A stretch of 11,849 nucleotides of DNA from contig PUNP01000841.1 of the NCBI GenBank assembly GCA_003551785.1, positions 1 through 11,849 of the forward strand, read 5' to 3'. This document shows positions 6,048-11,849 of the stretch, piece after piece (positions within the stretch are counted from its first letter, which is position 1; each line of letters starts with the position of its first letter). A program made the translations under genes and the position numbers. This DNA is from Candidatus Brocadiaceae bacterium. GTDB taxonomy: Bacteria > Planctomycetota > Brocadiia > SM23-32. The notes beneath the pieces were generated by a model. That model made no database searches and had not been told where the DNA came from. It worked only from the letters and a program-made list of their open reading frames with translations.

Positions 6048-6090
6048 AGATAGATAGATAGATAGATATATATATATATATATATATATA
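6047..6090. repeat. Compound microsatellite (TAGA)5(TA)12
   Basis: Five exact TAGA units (6047-6066) run directly into twelve TA units (6067-6090). It begins at the outer edge of shared upstream element copy B, about 150 bases before the start of the GH42-like gene, and is absent after copy A. Such tracts are slippage-prone. Confidence 0.95.
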
Positions 6091-6340
6091 CCATCAAATA
6101 CTGCATCTCCAAATGAAATGGCACCTTACCGGGGCGCAGTTATCTTTTCATCATTTATTGGGCCTGTTGCACAACCTTTCATCATCTACTCTGTGTTGCA
6201 GTCTATCCCGCATATTTCATAAACCAACGGCAATAATTAATATACATATTGGACTACAATGTTTTAAGTTTAATTTATGAGACTTTTAAAATGTACAGTG
6301 TGTACTATAGGGTTCTGAAACGGCGGTTTACCCTGTCGGG

Positions 6341-6438
6341 CGCGTCTTCAGTGGCGCATCTGCGGCAAAAGTCTGCACTTGCAGTATACGAATACAGCGG
6401 CGTTTGACATTTGCTACAGCTGCACCACTGAAAACGCG
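6341..6438. repeat. Internal inverted repeat inside the MITE-like element
   Basis: CGCGTCTTCAGTGGCGCA (6341-6358) matches the reverse complement of 6421-6438 at 16 of 18 positions. It is nested within the outer terminal repeats, so the element could fold into a long branched hairpin. Confidence 0.65.
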
Positions 6439-6450
6439 TGAAATAAGCGG

Positions 6451-6486
6451 GCTATAGGTCTTATAAGTGCTATATGTCTTATGCCT
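6451..6486. repeat. Two-copy 18-bp tandem repeat
   Basis: GCTATAGGTCTTATAAGT (6451-6468) is followed directly by GCTATATGTCTTATGCCT (6469-6486). The first 14 positions agree with one difference. It lies near the right end of the MITE-like element. Confidence 0.6.
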
Positions 6487-6642
6487 CGAGCAAAAATAGT
6501 GGATTGTGCAACAGGCTCTTCATTTGCATCACGAGCAAAAACCTGGTAAATTCAGAATAGTTTGGAATCAGCAGCAAACGAGTAAGGAAAATGAACCGCC
6601 TTAATCAAGCAGATGTTCGACAGGCTCAAAGGAGAGAAAATT

Positions 6643-8118
6643 ATGATGCAATCCAGAAGAAACGTGCGGAAAAACAGTATCGCGTTAGGCAGGAAAGCGT
6701 CGGTTCCGGCAGTATTCTGTGCGGTTTTGGTCACCGCCATCATGCTGCAGCATATAGCTTCAGTTGAACCGGGCAGCGAAGAAACCGCCGGACCGGCATT
6801 CGCTGCCCGCAATATGGTCTTTGCGGGTGAGGAAAACGACGGCCCGGATGAGCGTCCGGTTCACGAGGTACCGGCTGAAATACCGGCTGACCTCTCCGAA
6901 GATGTTACCCCGCAGCTGCAGGAATTCATCGACTCGGTACCGGACGGTGCATTGATTGTTTTCCCTGAAGAGGCCGAATACCTTATCGAGGGCACACTGA
7001 CGCTGTCGGACCGGCACGACCTGGCGATTGAGGGCAACGGCGCCTTGTTCCGTTCAAAGGACAAGGTGACCACCGGCGGCCGGCTTGATATACGCAACCG
7101 TGCACACTGGCGTGTCAATAACGATAGCAGCAACATAGTGATACGCAACGTAGCGGTGCGCGGCCCGAACGATGCGGGCGGACTCAGCGATGAAGCCTGG
7201 GACGCTTCACGCGAGGCCCAGCATGCCTTCGACATAGACGGCGCGTCGAATGTGACGCTTGAGGGCGTGCGTGCATCGTATGTCTTCGGCGACGGCGCCT
7301 ATATACGCAGCGACCACGTGGTGCTGCGCCAGAGCCGGATACACAACATCGGACGGCAGGGCGTGGCAGTGGCCAATTGCGAGGACGTGCTTATCGAGGA
7401 AAACGATATACGTGACGTGCGCCGCGGCATATTCAACGTAGAACAGTACGGTGCCGGCTGGGCGAGCGATAACGTGCGCATACTCAACAACACGACCGGC
7501 CGCAGCCGGCTGCTTTGGATGCCGATCAGCGGCTCCGGTGTGGCCGGAAGCGTGTTGGTGGCGGGAAATGTAATGGCGGCAAGAACAGGTATCCCGGTCA
7601 TCACCAACATTGCACGTGAGTCAGGGCGACGCGGGCCGTTTGTCGCGGTGGACAACCACTTCGTGGTCGGCGGAAGCCCCCAGGCCGCATTCCGTCTCCA
7701 GGGTATCGACGGGTTACTGTTCGCCGGCAATTCAGCCACCTTCCCGGCAAGACGGGAAATGACGGCCGTCCGTGCCGACGATAGCAAGGGAGGGATAATT
7801 ACCAGCAATGTCTTTGAAGATGCAGCGAAAAAAACGCATTTCAATGAAGAAACCGATGCTTACGCGGGTGCCAACCAGGAGCGCGGCGAAGTAGAACTCG
7901 TCGAACTAGACGGCGGATACGCAGCGGATATCAGGTCAAAAGAGGGCAGAACCATAGCCGTTTGGCGCATGGGTGAGTCGGAGGAAGAAAAACTCGCCGC
8001 CTTCGATCTCGAAACCGATGCGGTCATGGCCATTTTACACCTCGACGTGGACGGTGAGCCGGTTCGCCATTACATTATCGGTGACGGTTCAGCCACTTTC
8101 GCCGGAGAAACGCTTTAG
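6643..8118 (+). CDS. Secreted right-handed parallel beta-helix protein (pectate-lyase-like fold)
   Basis: A 491-residue protein with a basic N-terminus and a hydrophobic segment (about 22-41, VPAVFCAVLVTAIMLQHIA) consistent with a signal peptide or anchor. After a short acidic linker, LQEFIDSVPDGALIVFPEEA and YLIEGTLTLSDRHDLAIEGNGA form the usual N-terminal cap of beta-helix enzymes. PbH1-type rungs then repeat every 20-25 residues (SNIVIRNVAVRGPN, SNVTLEGVRASYV, DHVVLRQSRIHNI, EDVLIEENDIRDV, DNVRILNNTTG) to about residue 400, followed by a small C-terminal beta domain. The fold is shared by pectate lyases, polygalacturonases and epimerases; no diagnostic catalytic set can be assigned by eye. 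ATG 6643 is chosen (GGAGAG six bases before) over 6613. Its neighbour is a rhamnogalacturonan-lyase-like gene, which suggests a pectic substrate. Confidence 0.8.
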   Translation: MMQSRRNVRKNSIALGRKASVPAVFCAVLVTAIMLQHIASVEPGSEETAGPAFAARNMVFAGEENDGPDERPVHEVPAEIPADLSEDVTPQLQEFIDSVPDGALIVFPEEAEYLIEGTLTLSDRHDLAIEGNGALFRSKDKVTTGGRLDIRNRAHWRVNNDSSNIVIRNVAVRGPNDAGGLSDEAWDASREAQHAFDIDGASNVTLEGVRASYVFGDGAYIRSDHVVLRQSRIHNIGRQGVAVANCEDVLIEENDIRDVRRGIFNVEQYGAGWASDNVRILNNTTGRSRLLWMPISGSGVAGSVLVAGNVMAARTGIPVITNIARESGRRGPFVAVDNHFVVGGSPQAAFRLQGIDGLLFAGNSATFPARREMTAVRADDSKGGIITSNVFEDAAKKTHFNEETDAYAGANQERGEVELVELDGGYAADIRSKEGRTIAVWRMGESEEEKLAAFDLETDAVMAILHLDVDGEPVRHYIIGDGSATFAGETL

Positions 8119-8213
8119 GTTTTTAGTTGCAGTACATCGACAGAAAATTGTGGATGTTGAGGATATTGGAAAAAGTCAGGCCGTTTTCACCGAAGGTGAT
8201 ATTTAATTAAAGC

Positions 8214-8250
8214 CCATGGTAGGCAGGTCTGAAAAAACTGCCTACCCTGG
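8214..8250 (+). other. Strong intergenic hairpin
   Basis: CCATGGTAGGCAG (8214-8226) pairs with CTGCCTACCCTGG (8238-8250) with one mismatch; the loop is GTCTGAAAAAA. It lies about 95 bases after the beta-helix gene. No T tract follows on either strand, so it is not a classical intrinsic terminator but may stabilise the 3' end of the upstream transcript. Confidence 0.5.
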
Positions 8251-8256
8251 GGGTGT

Positions 8257-8382
8257 GGCCGAAAAGGTGCAACATAAGCTGTATAGTGAGGCAAGGGTGG
8301 CTGTCCTTCGTATAGCAGGCATCCTGCGTGCGCCTGGACAGGCAAGATGCCTGTCATACATTCCGCCTGCACCTTTTCGGCC
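8257..8382. repeat. Inverted-repeat-bounded palindromic element ('TGILPV' type)
   Basis: A perfect 15-bp inverted repeat, GGCCGAAAAGGTGCA (8257-8271) against 8368-8382, encloses 96 bp. Inside are GACAGGCA-AGA-TGCCTGTC (8337-8355), GCAGG-CAT-CCTGC (8315-8327) and a CAGGCATC/GATGCCTG pair (8316-8323, 8346-8353). Read on the minus strand it gives the spurious peptide MTGILPVQAHAGCLL, a string familiar from repeat-derived false ORFs. With the hairpin before it, this is the main content of the gene-free stretch 8119-8469. Confidence 0.75.
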
Positions 8383-8469
8383 AAGCCCCTATTGGTCCAT
8401 TCCACTTGTTTTTACGGATTCAGCCGGCCCTTCCGGCGGTTGCACTGTATATTCTGAGATAAACGAACA

Positions 8470-10113
8470 ATGACTATGAAACCGATACCAGTCGTGATAA
8501 AAGAGACTGCGGGCATCGACCGCAGTGCCGACCCTGTAATCGGCGGCATCCCCATCGAGCGTGGGGAGCTGCCGGGAGAACCCGGCCGATTTTTGCTCGA
8601 AAGCGAAACCGGTGAGTTTTTCAACATCGAAGGCCGGCCCGCTGCCTTCTGGCCGGACGGTACGGCCAAGTGGCTGCATATTACCGGTGAAGTTGACCTT
8701 AAGGGCGGGGCGGTAAATCGTTTCAAGCTCAGCCCCGCCGCGGATGAACCACGGGCCAACGGCGGCGCGCTGCATGTCGAGAACTGCGGAGAGGGCGTAA
8801 GTATCAGTGGCGGCGTGCTCGATGTAAATGTCCTGCCCGACCAGGACAACCTCATCAGCGCTGCCCTGAGCGGCACCGGGCAGCAGCAGACGGTTCTGAA
8901 GGCGCCCGGCATCTCCGCCCGGCTCGGATTCACCGGCCCGGACGGACATAATACCCGCCTCTACAATATGGAGGTCGGCGACGGCGCACCGGAACGCTGC
9001 CGGCCCGCCGATCGCCACCTTGGCAACGAGGGTACCGAACACCGGCCGGTCGAGATTGTGGCGGCCGGTGCTGAAAGGGTGGTCGTCCGGCTCGGCGGCT
9101 ATTTCCGCAACCGCACGGGCACACCGGTCGCGGAACTGGTCATGTTCATCGAAGTGCTCAGGCAACGTCCCGAACTGCGCCTCCAGCCTGTTTTCATATA
9201 CATGGGACGAGTCAACGACGACCTGGTCGAGCGCCTGACACTGACGGTGCATACGCCCCTTCAGAGCGGGCCCGAATGCCGTTATGCTTTCGCCGATGAG
9301 CGCGGTGCATTCCGGGACTTATTGCAGCCGGTACGCAACGCACCGCGGACGGGCGGTGACGGCCCGCAGTGGCCGCTGGCGCGTCAGGTGCAGCTTGGAT
9401 CAGATTACTATCGCACGGAGAAAAACACCGCACTGCCAGACGCCTCCTGGCTTAAGGCGGTGGAAGGCCGCCGCGCACAAGGCTGGTGCAGCCTCGAAGA
9501 CGGCACAAGGGGCGTCACGGCAGCCATGCGCTATTACTGGCAGGAATACCCGCACTCACTGGGCGTTGATGTCAATGCAGGCACACTGACATTCGGCCTG
9601 ATACCTCCGCAGGCGCGTGCTCTGGACCTCAGACGATACTCCCCTTTCCGCTACGGTGGAACAATGTATGAGACCGGCGAAGGCCCTTATGACGCCGAAC
9701 TCCACGGACCGTATGGAATAGCCAAGAGCCACGAACTAATGGTTCGTTTTCACGACTGCGGCGATCCGGAAACCGCAGCACGTGCGCTGTCTTTTACCCG
9801 CCCCTGCCGCCCGCTCGCAGAACCTGCCCACCTGAAGCGCACCGGCGTGCTGGGACGGGTCGCCACGCCCGCCGACAGAGCAGCGCCGAAGGCCGAAGAG
9901 GCCATCGAAAACATCGTCGAATTCATACGGCGTGAACGTGAGTTCCGCGGATGGTACGGACTGATGGACTACGGCGACATCATGTCGTCTTTCTACAGCG
10001 ACCGTGACCGATGGGCATATGACGACGGCGGTTATGCGTGGATAAATGCCGAGAGCCTGCCGGACCTGGGCCTGTGGATTTCCGCCTTCAGTTCCGCCCC
10101 GTTGATTTCGTGA
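8470..10113 (+). CDS. Exo-rhamnogalacturonan-lyase-like protein (PcRGLX/PL26 type), C-terminally truncated
   Basis: A 547-residue protein with no signal peptide. The start (PVIGGIPIERGEL, then RFLLESETGEF and AAFWPDGTAKWLHI) matches the N-terminal domain of PcRGLX-like proteins, which carry 'GvPfprG.l' and 'WPDGSvKWl'. The centre (AAMRYYWQEYPHSLGVD then GTLTFGLIPPQARALDLRRYS) fits the second domain. From about residue 480, RGWYGLMDYGDIMSSFYSD and GGYAWINAESLPDLGLWI begin the C-terminal alpha/alpha domain, which then stops. Relatives run to roughly 800-900 residues, so about 300 are missing. The end overlaps the opposing FAD gene by 82 bp, at a likely deletion joint. The family removes rhamnogalacturonan-I disaccharides by beta-elimination; this copy is probably inactive or misassembled. 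Ribosome binding site weak. Confidence 0.75.
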   Translation: MTMKPIPVVIKETAGIDRSADPVIGGIPIERGELPGEPGRFLLESETGEFFNIEGRPAAFWPDGTAKWLHITGEVDLKGGAVNRFKLSPAADEPRANGGALHVENCGEGVSISGGVLDVNVLPDQDNLISAALSGTGQQQTVLKAPGISARLGFTGPDGHNTRLYNMEVGDGAPERCRPADRHLGNEGTEHRPVEIVAAGAERVVVRLGGYFRNRTGTPVAELVMFIEVLRQRPELRLQPVFIYMGRVNDDLVERLTLTVHTPLQSGPECRYAFADERGAFRDLLQPVRNAPRTGGDGPQWPLARQVQLGSDYYRTEKNTALPDASWLKAVEGRRAQGWCSLEDGTRGVTAAMRYYWQEYPHSLGVDVNAGTLTFGLIPPQARALDLRRYSPFRYGGTMYETGEGPYDAELHGPYGIAKSHELMVRFHDCGDPETAARALSFTRPCRPLAEPAHLKRTGVLGRVATPADRAAPKAEEAIENIVEFIRREREFRGWYGLMDYGDIMSSFYSDRDRWAYDDGGYAWINAESLPDLGLWISAFSSAPLIS

Positions 10114-11411
10114 ACCGGGCGTCCGTTTTTTACGGCCTCAGCCGCCGCCAGTCCGGCCGCCTGTCCCATCTGGGCGCAGCACACAGTCACCCTTGCGGCT
10201 CCGGCCGCCTCTCTTGTAGCGCTCAAGCAGCGCCCCGCCACCAGGAGTTGCCGTATTTTCTCCGGCAGCAGGCAGCGATAGGGAATTTCAAAAACGGTTC
10301 CCGGCTCCGGCCGCTCTCCGTGTCTGGTATCCGGTTCCGTGCCGTCACCGTCGGGGTTATGCATATCGATATAATAATTCTGGCGTGCAATACCGTCGGG
10401 AAAAGCGCGGGCAGAAACAACATCCTCGGCCGTCAGCGTGTATTCGCCCACGATACGCCGGCTCTCTCGAAGTCCGATGGAAGGCGCGAGAGCGCGCAGC
10501 CTTACATTCTCAAAGCCGGGCACATATTTACGATAGAACTCCACCAGTTCAAGCACCTGCTTTCTCGCCTCGATCTCAGCGCGGGTAAGGTCGGCGCTGC
10601 AGGTAGCATCAACATGCAGAACTCTGGTCACGTTATGGTAGCTCACTCCGGGGGTAACGGCGAGAGCTCCGAGCCCCACTCGCTTTGGAAGGGAGAGTTC
10701 TCCGCGGCGTCGGGCCTGCTGTTCGATGTCCCGGACCTGCTGCGGGTTATCACTAACCCACTGCCCCATCCTGTCGAAATCAGCGCCCTCCAGCAGAAAT
10801 GTCAGTGTAACCGGCTGACATCTTCCGTCAGTGCTGCGCCCTTTGAGCGTCGGGGCGCCTGCATGGAATGCCACATCGGCATCGCCCGTGCAATCGATGG
10901 TAACGCGGGCTTTAACGGCCTCTCGCCCCGATTTACTCTCGGTAATAATCCCCTTTACATATCCGTCTTCCACCATAGCGCCCACGCAGCAGGTATGCAG
11001 CAGCGGTTTCACGCCGGCCTCGACGACCATCGTGTCGAGCACGCATTTCATCATCTCGGGGTCGAAAGCGGAGTACCAGCTATTGGGATTGGTTTTCAGT
11101 TTTTCATCCGGGTCATGCGCCGCCCCCCTGGAAACGAGAGTATCGATTAACTCTCGCACGAACCCGCCAACCACGGTCTCTTTGCCGTTGTGGAAGCAGG
11201 TGGCATGTGTCTGCATTCCGCATGTCCACATCCCGCCGAAGTATCCGGCGTTTTCCACGAGGAGAGTACGCGCACCGGCACGGCCGGCGGCAATAGCCGC
11301 CGACACGCCCGCAGGGCCGGCCCCTACCACCAGCACATCGGCCTCATTCACCACCGGAATGCTGCGTGCGGGTTCCATCCACCTGTCCTTGCTGCTTTCA
11401 TTGGACTGCAT
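10032..11411 (-). CDS. FAD-dependent oxidoreductase (FAD_oxidored family)
   Basis: A cytoplasmic flavoprotein of 459 residues. DVLVVGAGPAGVSAAIAAG (GAGPAG at 30-35) is the dinucleotide-binding Rossmann motif, followed by LLVENAGYFGGMWT. The C-terminal part LLVAGRCLSATREAAGAARV and CCAQMGQAAGLAAAEA is the second FAD-contact region typical of FAD_oxidored proteins, which often sit in sugar- or polyol-utilisation clusters of PVC bacteria. The last dozen residues (HRPRSGRLSAFIHA) do not look like the usual 'L...G..l' ending and are encoded by lyase sequence, so the natural tail seems replaced. ATG 11411 is preferred (AGGA about ten bases before); ATG 11429 is possible but has no clear site. It follows the Gfo/Idh/MocA gene by 46 bases, so one transcript is likely. 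Substrate unknown. Confidence 0.8.
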   Translation of the reverse strand: MQSNESSKDRWMEPARSIPVVNEADVLVVGAGPAGVSAAIAAGRAGARTLLVENAGYFGGMWTCGMQTHATCFHNGKETVVGGFVRELIDTLVSRGAAHDPDEKLKTNPNSWYSAFDPEMMKCVLDTMVVEAGVKPLLHTCCVGAMVEDGYVKGIITESKSGREAVKARVTIDCTGDADVAFHAGAPTLKGRSTDGRCQPVTLTFLLEGADFDRMGQWVSDNPQQVRDIEQQARRRGELSLPKRVGLGALAVTPGVSYHNVTRVLHVDATCSADLTRAEIEARKQVLELVEFYRKYVPGFENVRLRALAPSIGLRESRRIVGEYTLTAEDVVSARAFPDGIARQNYYIDMHNPDGDGTEPDTRHGERPEPGTVFEIPYRCLLPEKIRQLLVAGRCLSATREAAGAARVTVCCAQMGQAAGLAAAEAVKNGRPVHEINGAELKAEIHRPRSGRLSAFIHA

Positions 11412-11457
11412 TGTTTTTTTATCCTGCATTAAATGTTTTTCAAAAAATCTACATTGA

Positions 11458-11849
11458 TCAACCGGTTTTGTTCGCCGGCAAAACGGCGACTTTGGTCTGC
11501 ATATGTTCACTGAGGTAAAGGGCATGCAGCAGGTCGGTGGTTCTGGCCCCGTCTTCCATTGAGCAGATAAGTTCCTCCCGGCCTTCGATCGCATCCAGGA
11601 AATTTCGGGTTCGGATAATCACCCCGTGCGAGCTGTTAGGCAGTTCGGTGGTACGCGGCGCCTCCTGAATCTCCCCGTCCGTTCGGTAGAGTGCGTGCCG
11701 GTTATATGGTTCATCGTACATGTCCCGAACCAGCCATGCACTGCCGCGGGTGCCGTGAACCTGCAGGAACTGGTGCTGGTTGCCCCCGATATTCGGTTTG
11801 CGTGTTGAGCCGGCCAGCACATGCACCAGTGCGCCGGATCGCATCCAGA
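11458..11849 (-). CDS. Gfo/Idh/MocA family oxidoreductase, C-terminal part (5' end outside window)
   Basis: The frame is open to the right edge, so only the last ~130 residues are seen. VLAGSTRKPNIGGNQHQFLQVHGTRGSAWL followed by the end pattern RNFLDAIEGREELICSMEDGARTTDLLHALYLSEHMQTKVAVLP matches the C-terminal half of Gfo/Idh/MocA enzymes: a beta-sheet substrate domain, then the closing helix 'F..ai.g......s.edg......l.a.y.S...g..v.lP'. The N-terminal NAD(P)-binding Rossmann fold is expected beyond the window. Members oxidise or reduce sugars, inositols and amino sugars; the substrate cannot be told here. It is first in a two-gene minus-strand pair with the FAD oxidoreductase. Confidence 0.8.
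   Translation of the reverse strand, partial: WMRSGALVHVLAGSTRKPNIGGNQHQFLQVHGTRGSAWLVRDMYDEPYNRHALYRTDGEIQEAPRTTELPNSSHGVIIRTRNFLDAIEGREELICSMEDGARTTDLLHALYLSEHMQTKVAVLPANKTG

Larger units (their letters stand above)
6160..6518. mobile_element. MITE-like element with terminal inverted repeats, no transposase
   Basis: Left end GGGCCTGTTGCACAACC (6160-6176) matches the reverse complement of the right end, GAGCCTGTTGCACAATCC (6518-6501), with about two differences and a perfect core CCTGTTGCACAA. The 359 bp between the outer ends hold no convincing ORF. The 'TGTTGCACAA' termini recall insertion-sequence ends of the IS5/IS903 and IS6 kind, from memory only. No clean target duplication could be identified at the flanks. 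It carries a second internal inverted repeat and a tandem repeat. With the microsatellite it fills most of the gene-free stretch 5901-6642. Confidence 0.6.

Noticed and set aside
8207..8250. Intrinsic terminator after the beta-helix gene
   Set aside because: The hairpin is strong but no T tract follows it on either strand, so it is listed only as a hairpin.
8187..8405. 72-codon minus-strand ORF containing MTGILPV
   Set aside because: It is a translation of the palindromic element at 8257-8382, not a protein gene.
8389..9252. 287-codon minus-strand ORF opposite the lyase start
   Set aside because: No recognisable family, no good start site, and it lies antisense to a clear PcRGLX N-terminal domain in GC-rich sequence where long antisense frames are expected.
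10038..11150. 370-codon plus-strand ORF
   Set aside because: Antisense shadow of the FAD oxidoreductase, whose Rossmann and C-terminal motifs are clear on the minus strand.
10831..11457. 208-codon plus-strand ORF
   Set aside because: Low-complexity Ser/Thr/Pro-rich antisense frame of the same FAD gene.
11412..11594. N-terminal extension of the FAD oxidoreductase
   Set aside because: The extra residues before the ATG at 11411/11429 are an out-of-frame reading of the end of the Gfo/Idh/MocA gene and do not resemble the family.

Overview
The window looks like an accessory region of a bacterial chromosome, probably from a polysaccharide-degrading member of the PVC group or a neighbouring lineage (Lentisphaerota, Kiritimatiellota or Planctomycetota). 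That placement is inferred from gene content: a Gfo/Idh/MocA oxidoreductase beside an FAD_oxidored protein, a creatininase-family remnant, a secreted GH42-like barrel protein, a right-handed beta-helix protein and an exo-rhamnogalacturonan-lyase-like protein. No rRNA, tRNA or CRISPR array is visible.

Left part (1-3300, plus strand): small genes with little shared function. They are a GDYXXLXY-domain protein overlapping the tail of an upstream gene, a small membrane protein split between two frames, a DUF2007 protein, and a HEPN (HepT-like) toxin gene. The toxin is preceded by what looks like only the C-terminal stub of its MNT nucleotidyltransferase antitoxin. Next comes a symmetric four-unit REP/BIME array, then a ribbon-helix-helix-like/membrane ORF split by a shift in a GA tract.

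Middle part (3300-6640): a creatininase-family pseudogene with its core deleted and a complete secreted glycosidase-like gene, both on the minus strand. Each is preceded by a diverged copy of the same ~64-bp upstream sequence, which suggests common regulation or duplication of a promoter cassette. A (TAGA)5(TA)12 microsatellite and a 359-bp MITE-like element with ~17-bp terminal inverted repeats fill the 740-bp gap to the next gene.

Right part (6640-11849): a secreted beta-helix protein and a cytoplasmic PcRGLX (PL26)-like lyase on the plus strand, facing a minus-strand pair made of a Gfo/Idh/MocA oxidoreductase (cut by the window edge) and an FAD-dependent oxidoreductase. The lyase and the FAD gene meet tail to tail and overlap by 82 bp. 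The lyase lacks most of its C-terminal domain and the FAD protein has an atypical last dozen residues, so a deletion or misassembly near 10078-10094 is likely.

Taken together, the right two thirds resemble a pectin/rhamnogalacturonan-type utilisation locus: secreted enzymes act first, then an intracellular lyase and oxidoreductases process the products. The locus is eroded by frameshifts, internal deletions and small repeats. The most notable signals are the symmetric BIME, the shared upstream element, the apparently orphaned HEPN toxin and the tail-to-tail deletion scar.
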